A DNA stretch of 11,189 nucleotides from Acidobacteriota bacterium (GCA_023415725.1 JAEZJR010000199.1:1-11189), one strand, 5' to 3'. Counted from the first letter of the stretch, positions 1-7,731 are shown. The notes: a model not told the origin generated them from the sequence alone. A program made the numbers and translations.

Positions 1-1
1 C

Positions 2-2080
2 TACGACGGTATCGAGGCGACCGTTGCGCTTTACACACGCATTTCGGGCGGTTATCAGGTCGGCAAGTTCCGCGACAAAAAACGTCCGCCGCTATTCATC
101 TTCGAGGTATCGGGGGGCGACCGCGAACGCACCCGCAAACCTGTCGTCGTCTTCTGGTTCGTCTCCGGCAAAAACGCGAAGCATTCGATCGAGTATTACC
201 AGAAACGGTTTGAACGGGGTACTCGCTTCGCGGCGTTCGGAAAATGGGAATGGGACGGCCGCCGCAACACCTTCGTCTTGAAACTCGCGAAACCCGACGA
301 GCTCGAGGTCCTCCCATCCGACGAGCCCGAACTCCTTCAGCCTGCGGCCGTTGAACTTCCTCCCGATACGGACGAAAGCCTGGAAGAGGATGCCGAAAAC
401 CCCGAATACGCCAAAGTGCACACCGGCCGCCGTGTGCCTGTCTATCGCAAGCTCGGCCAATTCCAGACCAAGCGGCTTCGCGAGATCCTGTTCGATATCG
501 TCGAAAAACTGGACATGGCGAGCGTCGACGAAAGCCTCCCATCCGAGATAGTCCGTTCGAATGAACTTCTCCCCCGTGGGGAAGCCCTGAAGGAGATCCA
601 CTTCCCACCCGAGGATTCGTCGATCGCCGAATACGATATGTTCCGAAGCCGGGCACACAAGCGGCTTATCTTTGAGGAGTTTTTCTGGCTATCGTTCGCG
701 CTTCAACTAAAACGCGGTGAGCGGCGTAAGGAACCCAAAGGCACCGTCATCGAGATCCCTGAAGCGACGAAGAAGCGAATGGCGGATTTTCTCCCCTTCA
801 AGCTCACAGAAGCGCAACGGCGTGTCGTCAAACACATCTTCGACGACATGCAGTCCGACGTGCCGATGAACCGCCTCGTCCAAGGTGACGTCGGAAGTGG
901 AAAGACCATCGTCGCGTTCCTCGCAATGTTCGCCGCGATGGAGAACGGCTACCAGACCGCGATGATGGCCCCGACGGAGATCCTCGTCGAGCAGCACGCG
1001 CGTAAAGCCGTCGCGCTTTTCCACCATACCGGCTACCGCGTCGGACTTCTCACCGGCAGCATGAAGATCTCCGAAAAACGGAAGATCCACGAAGCGATCC
1101 GTGGCGGCGAAGTGCAGCTCATCATAGGGACTCACGCAGTGATTCAGGAAGCGGTCGAATTCGAAAACCTCGGCCTTGCCGTCGTCGACGAGCAGCATCG
1201 TTTCGGCGTCCTGCAGCGTGCCGAGATCAAGAAACGCGGACTGAACCCCGACATCCTCGTGATGACGGCAACACCGATTCCCCGCTCCCTCGCGATGACC
1301 GTCTACGGCGACCTAGATGTTTCGATCATCGACGAGTTGCCGCCCGGCCGCACACCGATCAAAACGGTCGTGCTCGGCGAGGACCAGCGTGACGGTGTTT
1401 ATAAGGGAATGGAACGCGAGATTTCATTGGGCAGGCAGGTCTACGTCGTGTACCCACTTGTCGAGGAATCCGAAAAGCTTGATCTGAAAGCCGCGACGAA
1501 GGAGTACGAGCACCTCCGTGACGACATCTTCCCTGACCGCTCCGTCGGCCTTGTTCACGGCAAGATGAAGCCCGCTGAAAAGGAGGAGGTAATGCGTTCG
1601 TTCGTGAACGGTGCGCTCGATATTCTCGTCTCGACGACCGTCATCGAGGTCGGGGTTGACGTACCCAATGCCTCGCTGATGGTCATCGAACACGCCGAGC
1701 GCTTCGGCCTTTCTCAGCTTCACCAGCTTCGAGGCCGCGTCGGCCGCGGCGCCGAGCAGAGCTATTGCGTCCTGCTCACAGGGGACAAGAAAACAGCCAC
1801 GGCCAAGGAGCGCCTTGGGATAATGGAAGAGACCAACGACGGCTTCAAGATCGCCGAGAAGGACCTCGAGATCCGTGGCCAGGGCGAGATCTTCGGCACC
1901 CGGCAATCCGGCGTGCAGCTCTTCAAGATCGCCAATATCGTCCGCGACATCGAGATCCTCGACATCGCACGCCGGGCCGCCGAGATCCTCCTCACCACCC
2001 AGCGAAACTCCCCCGAAACAAAGGCTCTCGTCCAAAAGGTCCGGTCCGATGCCAAATTCAAGCTCGCAGGGATCGGTTGA
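2..2080 (+). CDS. recG: ATP-dependent DNA helicase RecG, 5' end outside window
   Basis: RecG is a superfamily 2 helicase that remodels stalled replication forks and Holliday junctions in the cytoplasm. The frame is open from the left edge, so about 692 residues are visible and roughly 100-150 N-terminal residues are missing. The first ~100 visible residues are the end of the OB-fold wedge domain. An acidic, proline-rich linker follows, and then the segment GRRVPVYRKL that leads into the helicase core. Walker A GDVGSGKT is at 884-907, and the DEQH box of DEQHRFGVLQR starts at 1187. Further on are TATPIPR, then IEVGVDVPNA, HQLRGRVGRG, and the RecG-type C-terminal element with EKDLEIRGQGEIFGTRQSG. 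The usual RGPGE reads RGQGE here. The first ATG after the edge (278) lies inside the wedge domain and is not the true start. No hairpin with a T-run follows the stop. Confidence 0.97.
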   Translation, partial: YDGIEATVALYTRISGGYQVGKFRDKKRPPLFIFEVSGGDRERTRKPVVVFWFVSGKNAKHSIEYYQKRFERGTRFAAFGKWEWDGRRNTFVLKLAKPDELEVLPSDEPELLQPAAVELPPDTDESLEEDAENPEYAKVHTGRRVPVYRKLGQFQTKRLREILFDIVEKLDMASVDESLPSEIVRSNELLPRGEALKEIHFPPEDSSIAEYDMFRSRAHKRLIFEEFFWLSFALQLKRGERRKEPKGTVIEIPEATKKRMADFLPFKLTEAQRRVVKHIFDDMQSDVPMNRLVQGDVGSGKTIVAFLAMFAAMENGYQTAMMAPTEILVEQHARKAVALFHHTGYRVGLLTGSMKISEKRKIHEAIRGGEVQLIIGTHAVIQEAVEFENLGLAVVDEQHRFGVLQRAEIKKRGLNPDILVMTATPIPRSLAMTVYGDLDVSIIDELPPGRTPIKTVVLGEDQRDGVYKGMEREISLGRQVYVVYPLVEESEKLDLKAATKEYEHLRDDIFPDRSVGLVHGKMKPAEKEEVMRSFVNGALDILVSTTVIEVGVDVPNASLMVIEHAERFGLSQLHQLRGRVGRGAEQSYCVLLTGDKKTATAKERLGIMEETNDGFKIAEKDLEIRGQGEIFGTRQSGVQLFKIANIVRDIEILDIARRAAEILLTTQRNSPETKALVQKVRSDAKFKLAGIG

Positions 2081-2250
2081 TCGCCGGCCGGGCCCGTAAG
2101 TGAGCAAGATCCAGGCATTTCACGCAAACCGCACCCGATCGCGAAAACTGCCGTACCCTCGCCGCCGCCAATTCGATTACGATCGCCGTGGCCGGAACTT
2201 CATTTCGTCCTGGCATCTGTTCTTCGACAACCAAAACCGATGAGTGCTCT

Positions 2251-2271
2251 GGGACAGCGGGACATGGGACA
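2251..2271 (+). repeat. Three close copies of GGGACA
   Basis: GGGACA occurs at 2251, 2259 and 2266, spaced 8 and 7 bp apart. A fourth copy at 2423-2428 lies where the -35 box of the rsmD promoter would be. No protein or process can be assigned. It could be a short operator-like cluster or simple-repeat debris. Confidence 0.4.
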
Positions 2272-2422
2272 GTCGCCTCAACAAATACCGACCTTCCACG
2301 AGTTTTCGACACGAGATCGATCTGAAATTTGTATTCATTTTCGCTCGAAATGTGAGCATATCCGGTCGATTCCTACACCTTCTCCCGGCCAAAACCATCA
2401 ATTCGCACCGAGATCCGTCCGC

Positions 2423-2451
2423 GGGACATCCGCCGCACGCACGGTTAGAAT
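2423..2451 (+). promoter_or_regulatory. Probable sigma70-type promoter of rsmD, leaderless
   Basis: GGGACA (2423-2428) is separated by 17 bp from TAGAAT (2446-2451), which differs from TATAAT at one base. The -10 ends six bases before the rsmD ATG, so transcription would start at or next to the A of the start codon. No Shine-Dalgarno sequence precedes that ATG, which fits a leaderless mRNA. Confidence 0.5.
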
Positions 2452-2457
2452 ATTAAA

Positions 2458-3009
2458 ATGCGCATCATCTCTGGCGAATACGGCGGTCGGGTGATCAAAA
2501 GCCCACCCGATTCCCGTACGCGGCCCACATCCGACCGGCTCCGCGAAACGCTCTTTAATATCATCGCCCCGCACATCGAAGGAGCCCGCTTTCTGGATCT
2601 TTGCTCCGGCTCCGGGGCGATCGGCATCGAGGCCGTATCCCGAGGGGCGTCGCACGTCACCTTCGTCGACCGTTCACGCAAGTCCTGTGCGCTGATAGAG
2701 GAAAACCTCGATAAACTCGGCGTTCCCGAGGAGCGGACCGAAGTACTCGCTCTCAGCGCCGAGAACTTCACTGGCCGCAAGCATGAGGACGGCTGGGACA
2801 TCGCTTTCTTCGACCCGCCATACGACACCGATTACGGCGTGGTGCTTTTCGAATTCGGCGCTCCCGAAAGTAACCTCCTTAATGAAGGCGGAATGCTCAT
2901 CGCCGAGCACCATAACAAAAACCCCCTTCCCGACGCCGTCGGTGAGCTCCGACGCTGGCGGATCCTCAAACAAGGCGGTACCATTCTCAGCTTCTATGAA
3001 CGGAGCTAG
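2458..3009 (+). CDS. rsmD: 16S rRNA (guanine(966)-N(2))-methyltransferase RsmD
   Basis: RsmD transfers a methyl group from S-adenosylmethionine to N2 of G966 in 16S rRNA during 30S assembly. At 183 residues it has the family's normal length. It opens with the typical MRIISGEYGGR, followed by RPTSDRLRETLFN (about residues 22-34). The SAM-binding loop DLCSGSGAIGIE is at 47-58, and the catalytic DPPY motif is at 119-122 (within FFDPPY). The start is fixed by this conserved N-terminus, since the ATG at 2458 gives exactly the family's first residues. No ribosome binding site is visible, but a -10-like TAGAAT lies just upstream. The gene ends six bases before the next ATG, so the two are probably co-transcribed. 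Confidence 0.96.
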   Translation: MRIISGEYGGRVIKSPPDSRTRPTSDRLRETLFNIIAPHIEGARFLDLCSGSGAIGIEAVSRGASHVTFVDRSRKSCALIEENLDKLGVPEERTEVLALSAENFTGRKHEDGWDIAFFDPPYDTDYGVVLFEFGAPESNLLNEGGMLIAEHHNKNPLPDAVGELRRWRILKQGGTILSFYERS

Positions 3010-3015
3010 CCTTAG

Positions 3016-3924
3016 ATGAACACCCTCGTCTGGATCATCCTCTGCCTCATATGGGGCAGCACGTGGATCTTCATCAAGGTGGGCCTTACCGACCTTCCGC
3101 CGATCACGTTCGCCGCGGCCCGCTTCTCGCTCGCGATCGTGATCCTCGCGCCGCTTATCCGACTGCTCGGCTTTCGAATGCCGAGCACCCGCGCCGAATG
3201 GAAGCTGATCGCTCTCACAGGATTTCTGCAATTCTCACTGAACTACAGCGCCGTCTTCTGGAGCGAACAGTACATCTCCTCAGGCCTGGCTGCTGTGCTG
3301 CAGGCAATGATAACGGTCTTCGGGTTGCTTCTCGCGTGGATCTTTCTCCCGAGCGAACGAATAACGAAACGCAAGATCGCGGGCGTCGTGGTCGGCATCA
3401 TCGGCGTCGCGATCATCTTCATCGACCAACTCCGCGTCGAAAACTGGATGGCATTCCTCGGATGCGTCGCGATTGTTGCCGGAGCTTACGCCGCAGCACA
3501 GGCATCCATCCTGGTAAAAGCGAGAGGCAGCGGCCTCCATCCCGCAAGCCTTGTGTTCTCCCAGATGCTCTGCGGACTCCCGGCCATTATCGTTTACGCC
3601 CTGATCACAGAGGGGAATCCGCTAAACCACAATTGGACCTGGACCGCGATCGGCTGCGTCGTTTACCTCACCGTCGCGGGCACCATCGCCGCCTTCTGGC
3701 TTTACTACTGGCTCTTGAGTAGAATCGAGTCGACCAAAGCGATGATGATCTCCCTGGTGACGCCGCTCCTGGCGGTTATACTTGGGGCCATTTTCCTGAA
3801 AGAAACGCTCCCGCCGCAAACTCTGTTGGGCGGGCTGCTCATTATCGGCAGCATCGCCCTGATCGTCCTTAGAAAAAGGGAGAATCTTTCACCACAGAGC
3901 ACACAGAGAACACGGAGTATCTAA
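3016..3924 (+). CDS. EamA-family (DMT superfamily) inner-membrane transporter
   Basis: This is a 302-residue, highly hydrophobic protein of the drug/metabolite transporter superfamily, with two EamA repeats (about residues 3-137 and 148-285) and about ten membrane segments. The opening LIWGSTWIFIKVGL and the following PPITFAAARF are typical of the RhaT/YdcZ-like EamA exporters. The second repeat ends with a helix (GGLLIIGSIALIVL) and a short basic tail. Members export amino acids, metabolites or drugs, and the substrate cannot be read from the sequence. The ATG is preceded by GGAG at 3002-3005 with a 10-base spacer, inside the end of rsmD, which suggests translational coupling. The last ~10 residues (from about SPQSTQ) are encoded by the left arm of an intergenic-type inverted repeat, so the original C-terminus was probably replaced when the repeat arrived. 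Confidence 0.93.
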   Translation: MNTLVWIILCLIWGSTWIFIKVGLTDLPPITFAAARFSLAIVILAPLIRLLGFRMPSTRAEWKLIALTGFLQFSLNYSAVFWSEQYISSGLAAVLQAMITVFGLLLAWIFLPSERITKRKIAGVVVGIIGVAIIFIDQLRVENWMAFLGCVAIVAGAYAAAQASILVKARGSGLHPASLVFSQMLCGLPAIIVYALITEGNPLNHNWTWTAIGCVVYLTVAGTIAAFWLYYWLLSRIESTKAMMISLVTPLLAVILGAIFLKETLPPQTLLGGLLIIGSIALIVLRKRENLSPQSTQRTRSI

Positions 3925-3993
3925 ACGGACGTCTGCATGTAATAACTCGATCCCCCGGCTAAATGCTCTTTGCTCTCTGTGTTCTCTGTGGTT
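3891..3993. repeat. CACAGAG-type inverted repeat element
   Basis: The left arm at 3891-3917 consists of three 9-mers: ACCACAGAG, CACACAGAG and AACACGGAG. The right arm at 3967-3993 is its reverse complement with 4 mismatches in 27 positions; read on the - strand it begins ACCACAGAG, AACACAGAG. The spacer is about 49 bp. The whole can fold into a long hairpin. Dispersed repeats with ACCACAGAG units are familiar from many environmental bacterial genomes, but I cannot assign a named family. The left arm is inside the 3' end of the EamA transporter gene, and the right arm ends 9 bp before the aroC ATG. No transposase is present. Confidence 0.8.
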
Positions 3994-4002
3994 AAAAACG
4001 AG

Positions 4003-5205
4003 ATGCAGTTCAAATTTACAACCGCTGGCGAATCACACGGAAAAGCCCTTGTCGTTATTGTCGAAGGTTTGCCGGCAGGAATGCCTATCGACAAAGCTGC
4101 CGTCGACCACGAACTATGGCGACGTCAGCAAGGCTACGGGCGCGGCGGCCGGATGAAGATCGAGAGCGATAAGGTGGAGATACTCTCCGGCGTTCGCCAC
4201 GGCCGAGCCATCGGCTCGCCCATCGCGATGTTGATCGAGAATCGGGACTTCATTCACTGGCAGGACGTGATGTCTCCGGAACCGATCGCCGACGGCGAGA
4301 TCAACGAGCCGATCGTCAAAGAAAACGCTGATGCTCCAAAGGTACGGCGTGAGGTGAAACGCCCCCGCCCCGGCCACGCCGACCTCGCCGGCGGTCAAAA
4401 GTTCGGAGCCCGGGATCTTCGAGACATTCTCGAACGAGCCTCCGCCCGCGAAACCGCGGCGCGAGTCGCAGCCGGTGCTCTCGCAAAGCAACTTCTTTCT
4501 CACTTCGGCGTCGAGGTCCGCAGCCACGTGATCAAACTCGGCTCCGTTCCCGCTGAACCGCTGGAGAAGACCTGGGAAGAGATCGCTGCGATCCCTTCAG
4601 ATTCACCGCTGGCCTGCACCGACAAAGTAGTCGAGGCGGAAATGATCGCTTCTGTCGACATGGCAAAAGCGAACGGTGACACGGTGGGCGGCATTTTCGA
4701 GGTAGTTGCGAAAGGAGTCGTGCCCGGCCTCGGATCGCACACTTCCTGGAATGAAAAGCTTGACGGCCGCATCGCCCAGGCGTTTATGTCCATCCAAGCC
4801 GTCAAAGCCGTGGAGATCGGAACCGGGGTCGCTAATGCCGGCCGTTTCGGTTCGCAAGTTCATGATGAGATATTCCACAACGGCGGATTCCCGCGACCAA
4901 CCAACCGCGCAGGGGGCTTGGAAGGGGGCATCACCAACGGTGAGGAACTTCGCGTCCGCGGATATTTAAAGCCGATCTCAACCCTCCGCAAAGCGCTCCA
5001 TTCCGTCGACATCGACACAAAGGCTGAGGACATTGCCGCGTTCGAACGCTCGGATATCACTGCGGTCCCCGCAGCAGGCGTCATCGGCGAAGGGATGCTC
5101 TCCATCGTCCTTGCAAACTCAATGCGGGAGAAATTCGGAGGAGATTCGCTGAACGAAATGACCCGCAATTTCACATCCTACGCCGAGGCCGTTTCGGGAT
5201 ACTGA
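4003..5205 (+). CDS. aroC: Chorismate synthase
   Basis: AroC converts 5-enolpyruvylshikimate-3-phosphate to chorismate, the last shared step of aromatic amino acid, folate and quinone synthesis. It needs reduced FMN. The protein has 400 residues, a normal length. Signature 1 is AGESHGKAL (residues 8-16) with His12. The second conserved histidine, H125, is in RPGHADLAG, followed by RASARETAARVAAGA (about 145-159). The C-terminal signature DITAVPAAGVIGEGM starts at about residue 351. The start is the ATG at 4003, because MQFKFTTAGESHG matches the family N-terminus. An in-frame TTG at 3970 would add 11 residues encoded only by the right arm of the inverted repeat, and is rejected. No strong ribosome binding site is seen. 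Confidence 0.97.
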   Translation: MQFKFTTAGESHGKALVVIVEGLPAGMPIDKAAVDHELWRRQQGYGRGGRMKIESDKVEILSGVRHGRAIGSPIAMLIENRDFIHWQDVMSPEPIADGEINEPIVKENADAPKVRREVKRPRPGHADLAGGQKFGARDLRDILERASARETAARVAAGALAKQLLSHFGVEVRSHVIKLGSVPAEPLEKTWEEIAAIPSDSPLACTDKVVEAEMIASVDMAKANGDTVGGIFEVVAKGVVPGLGSHTSWNEKLDGRIAQAFMSIQAVKAVEIGTGVANAGRFGSQVHDEIFHNGGFPRPTNRAGGLEGGITNGEELRVRGYLKPISTLRKALHSVDIDTKAEDIAAFERSDITAVPAAGVIGEGMLSIVLANSMREKFGGDSLNEMTRNFTSYAEAVSGY

Positions 5206-5214
5206 CCCCTTCGC

Positions 5215-5256
5215 TTAACTGGAAGCTCGAAACTGAAAACTGGAGACTGGAGACTG
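5215..5256 (+). repeat. Heptamer tandem repeat, consensus GARACTG
   Basis: Six consecutive 7-mers follow aroC: TTAACTG, GAAGCTC, GAAACTG, AAAACTG, GAGACTG and GAGACTG. The last four are nearly identical and the first two are diverged. The array lies between aroC and the lipoprotein gene and has no coding potential. It has no inverted partner and so differs from the CACAGAG element. Confidence 0.7.
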
Positions 5257-5324
5257 TAGATAATCTTCTCTGACGGGCGCAGGGTCTCCGGGAACCGAAA
5301 ATAAGATCCAGCGTCTAAACAAGA

Positions 5325-6248
5325 GTGCAACGTCCAAAATTCATTCCTTACTTACTGCTGATCGCTCTGCTTGTCACGGGCTGCACCACAGCAGATGATT
5401 CGGTCGCAAACTCTGCAGCAGTAGCCGTAGATCAACATGCGGACCTCCGAGCATCGATGCGGGCTGTCGAACCCTTCTTCCAGCCTATGGGGAAACCCGG
5501 CCGATACGATTGGCTTGCGACATTTAAGGAACCCGGCCAGACATTCGACGAATACATCTCGTCGAACCCCACCTTACCCACGGCTGAGCGAAGCGTGATC
5601 TACATTCAGCCGCTCGGCAAATTCAATTCGGAACAATCGAGAGTGATCAAGGTCGCTGCCGAATATCTCCAGGCATTCTATGGCTTAAATGTAAAATCTC
5701 TCCCCGTTAAGTCTTTACCTAATAAACTGCCTGAGCCTGACCAACGAATGATCGACTACCCGGCTCATCGTCAAAATCGGACCGGTTACGTAATGGACAA
5801 GATGCTAAAACCGATTCTGCCTGCCAACGCCGCCGCTCTCATCGCATTTACGAACGAAGACCTGTATCCGGATTCATCGATGTATTTCGTTTTCGGACAA
5901 GCAAGTCTTGAAGACCGTGTCGGCGTGTGGTCATTGTATCGGCTGGACGACGACGCAGACTTTAACCGGTTTCAGGAACGGACAATGAAGATCGCCGCCC
6001 ATGAGGTGGGGCACATGTTCTCGTTTCGTCACTGCACAAAATACGAGTGTGTAATGAGCGGCACCAATCATCTCGCCGAAACGGACCGCCGCCCCATTGA
6101 TGCATGCCCGGAGTGCATGGCGAAGATCGCATGGATGACAAAGAGATCGCCGGCGGAGAGATACGAACGCCTGATCGCCTTCGCCAGAAGAAACAAGCTA
6201 AGCGAGGCGGCAGCGGATTTCGAAAAGAAGTTGAAGGTGGTCCAATAG
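5325..6248 (+). CDS. Archaemetzincin-family (M54) zinc metalloprotease lipoprotein
   Basis: This 307-residue protein starts at GTG 5325. That is the first possible start after an in-frame TAA at 5316, and it gives a clear signal peptide. The lipobox LVTGC (residues 16-20) predicts lipidation at Cys20, with Thr at +2, so it is probably anchored in the outer membrane or periplasm. The catalytic region begins with HEVGHMFSFRHC at residues 226-237, followed by C242 and M244 (ECVM), then C261 and C264 (CPEC). This matches the archaemetzincin pattern HExxHxxGxxHCx4CxMx16CxxC, including SGTNHLAETDRRP, which closely resembles the vertebrate and archaeal members. One key change is that the Gly after HExxHxx is Ser233. 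All three zinc-ligand histidines and the four structural cysteines are kept. The family consists of metallopeptidases of poorly known substrate, and the secreted lipoprotein form is unusual. Its 3' end is 5 bp from purD. Confidence 0.88.
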   Translation: MQRPKFIPYLLLIALLVTGCTTADDSVANSAAVAVDQHADLRASMRAVEPFFQPMGKPGRYDWLATFKEPGQTFDEYISSNPTLPTAERSVIYIQPLGKFNSEQSRVIKVAAEYLQAFYGLNVKSLPVKSLPNKLPEPDQRMIDYPAHRQNRTGYVMDKMLKPILPANAAALIAFTNEDLYPDSSMYFVFGQASLEDRVGVWSLYRLDDDADFNRFQERTMKIAAHEVGHMFSFRHCTKYECVMSGTNHLAETDRRPIDACPECMAKIAWMTKRSPAERYERLIAFARRNKLSEAAADFEKKLKVVQ

Positions 6249-6253
6249 TTCGG

Positions 6254-7525
6254 TTATTTACCGATGTCGCGACGGAACTGCATACCGGCCCAGGTGATCT
6301 TCGCGATCGCCCCATACGAGCGATCCAGTGCCTCGTCCAACGAATCTCCGGTCGCGGTTATACTGAGCACCCTTCCACCCGCCGTAATTAGATCGCCGCT
6401 CGGCGAAACGGAAGTACCTGAATGAAACACCGTAACGCCCGGTTCCTTCACCGCATCTTCAACGCCACGTATGATGTCACCCTTTTTTGGTGACTGAGGG
6501 TACCCGCTGGCAGCCAACACCACCGTAGCCGAATTTCCAGGCCGCCATTTGATCTCGGTCTGGGCAAGTTTTCCTTCCAGCATCGCTTCACAGATATCGA
6601 CCAGGTCGGTTTCCAGCCGCACTAGTATCGACTGCGTTTCAGGATCCCCGAATCTCACGTTGTACTCCAGGACTTTCGGCCCGTCCGCAGTCATCATCAA
6701 ACCGAGAAAGAGAATTCCGCGAAATGGAAATCCTTCATCTACGCAGCCTTTCAAGGTTGGGCGAACTATTTCACGGATGATCGTTTCGCGCTGCTCAGGG
6801 GTCAACAAGCCTTCATCGGTTATGGTCCCCATCCCGCCGGTATTCGGGCCCGTGTCGCCTTCCCCGATTCTTTTGTGGTCACGAGTCGGGGGCATCAAAG
6901 AGAAATCCTCGCCGTCCGCGAACATGATCAGCGAGACCTCCCTCCCCTCGAGGAATTCCTCGAGTACTATCCTCGATGCTGCTTCCGCCCCCGCGATCGC
7001 CTCAAGGTCCGTGATCGCCTCCAGAGCCTCACGTCGATCCTTCGCGACTACGACTCCTTTTCCCGCCGCAAGTCCGTCCGCCTTCACGACAACCGCTGAA
7101 GATTCACCTCCGAAAACGCCTCTATTAAGCGCGCTTACTGCTTCAGCTGCTGACTCAGCCACGAAGTAAGCGGCGGTCGGCACCTGATGCCGCGCCATGA
7201 AATCCTTTGAAAATGCCTTGCTTGATTCGAGCCGAGCAGCGGCTTGGCCGGGCCCGACAATTCTCAATCCTCGCCTTTCGAACACGTTGACGACACCTTT
7301 GGCCAGGGCAGTCTCTCCGCCGATGAAGGTCAGATCGACTTCGTTAGACTTCGCGAAATCGGCCAACCGATCGATTTCGTCCGGACCGATAGGTATGCAT
7401 TCTGCTATCGAGGCGATCCCGGCATTTCCGTTGGCACAAATTAATCGTGAGACCCTTGTACTTAGCGAAAAAGAATGACATATGGCGTGCTCTCGCCCGC
7501 CTGAACCAACTACCAGAATGTTCAT
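6254..7525 (-). CDS. purD: Phosphoribosylamine--glycine ligase
   Basis: PurD (GAR synthetase) joins glycine to 5-phosphoribosylamine using ATP, the second step of de novo purine synthesis in the cytoplasm. Its 423 residues are the normal bacterial length. The N-domain begins MNILVVGSGGREHA. The ATP-grasp core carries VVKADGLAAGKGVVVA, LEEFLEGREVSL, the signature GDTGPNTGGMG, and LEYNVRFGDPETQ with metal-binding residues. The C-terminus FRRDIGK is typical. The start codon is the complement of 7523-7525. A weak GAGAAAAG stretch lies about 7 bases upstream, and a -10-like TATAAC lies about 27 bases upstream. No other purine gene is nearby, so it appears to be a single-gene unit. It converges with the metalloprotease gene with 5 bp between stops and no terminator. 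Confidence 0.97.
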   Translation of the reverse strand: MNILVVGSGGREHAICHSFSLSTRVSRLICANGNAGIASIAECIPIGPDEIDRLADFAKSNEVDLTFIGGETALAKGVVNVFERRGLRIVGPGQAAARLESSKAFSKDFMARHQVPTAAYFVAESAAEAVSALNRGVFGGESSAVVVKADGLAAGKGVVVAKDRREALEAITDLEAIAGAEAASRIVLEEFLEGREVSLIMFADGEDFSLMPPTRDHKRIGEGDTGPNTGGMGTITDEGLLTPEQRETIIREIVRPTLKGCVDEGFPFRGILFLGLMMTADGPKVLEYNVRFGDPETQSILVRLETDLVDICEAMLEGKLAQTEIKWRPGNSATVVLAASGYPQSPKKGDIIRGVEDAVKEPGVTVFHSGTSVSPSGDLITAGGRVLSITATGDSLDEALDRSYGAIAKITWAGMQFRRDIGK

Positions 7526-7551
7526 AGAATACTTTTCTCAGTTAAGTAATT

Positions 7552-7586
7552 GTTATATAATCTAGCGTGGCCGCGCTCGACGCCAA
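7552..7586 (-). promoter_or_regulatory. Candidate purD promoter
   Basis: Read on the - strand, two overlapping -10 candidates are visible. One is TATAAC (7557 to 7552), which has no convincing -35. The other is TAGATT (7564 to 7559), 16 bp downstream of TTGGCG (7586 to 7581). Either would give a leader of roughly 20-27 bases. TATAAC lies inside a 12-mer (TTATATAACAAT) that recurs in the opposite direction in front of the zinc-ribbon gene. Confidence 0.35.
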
Positions 7587-7636
7587 AAGTCGATATTTAC
7601 GGTGACCGACCCTTCTCGGACCGCTGTCTAGGACAA

Positions 7637-7676
7637 CTCCGATTTTAGTTCGTTTACATCGGGTTTTCTATCGGAG
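7637..7676 (+). promoter_or_regulatory. Stem that could cover the upstream ribosome binding site
   Basis: CTCCGAT (7637-7643) is perfectly complementary to ATCGGAG (7670-7676), with a 26-base loop. The right arm contains GGAG (7673-7676), the best Shine-Dalgarno match for an ATG at 7687. If that longer start of the zinc-ribbon gene is used, this stem would mask its ribosome binding site. If the shorter start is used, the stem is upstream sequence with no clear role. Confidence 0.3.
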
Positions 7677-7703
7677 CGGTTTTGAAATGTTACCAAACAA
7701 AGG

Positions 7704-7731
7704 TTGTATCGAGCTTCCGACCTTATATAAC
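7704..7731 (+). promoter_or_regulatory. Candidate promoter of the zinc-ribbon gene
   Basis: TTGTAT (7704-7709) is followed after 16 bp by TATAAC (7726-7731). Transcription would begin near 7738 and leave a leader of about 48 bases before the ATG at 7786, which supports the shorter gene model. The -35 match is poor (3 of 6) and the -10 is good (5 of 6). Confidence 0.35.

Larger units (their letters stand above)
2081..2457. other. Intergenic region between recG and rsmD, no gene seen
   Basis: This is about 377 bp. Short open frames exist on both strands, but none has a recognisable motif, a ribosome binding site or protein-like composition. I see no intrinsic terminator for recG. The region holds a short GGGACA repeat cluster at 2251-2271 and the probable rsmD promoter at its right end. 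Confidence 0.6.

Noticed and set aside
92..658. 188-codon open frame opposite recG
   Set aside because: It is the antisense of the well-supported RecG wedge and linker coding sequence, a common effect in GC-rich genes.
2058..2494. Overlapping short open frames on both strands between recG and rsmD
   Set aside because: They overlap each other and the neighbouring genes, show no motifs and lack start signals.
3970..4002. In-frame TTG extension of aroC by 11 residues
   Set aside because: The extra residues are encoded entirely by the right arm of the inverted repeat, and the ATG at 4003 gives the conserved chorismate synthase N-terminus.
6549..7169. 206-codon open frame on the + strand opposite purD
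   Set aside because: PurD on the - strand has all the family signatures across this interval, and the + strand translation is Ser/Arg/Pro-rich without any motif.
7526..7686. Possible purine riboswitch upstream of purD
   Set aside because: No purine riboswitch core sequences were found on the - strand in this short leader, and the likely transcription start is only about 20-27 bases from the ATG.
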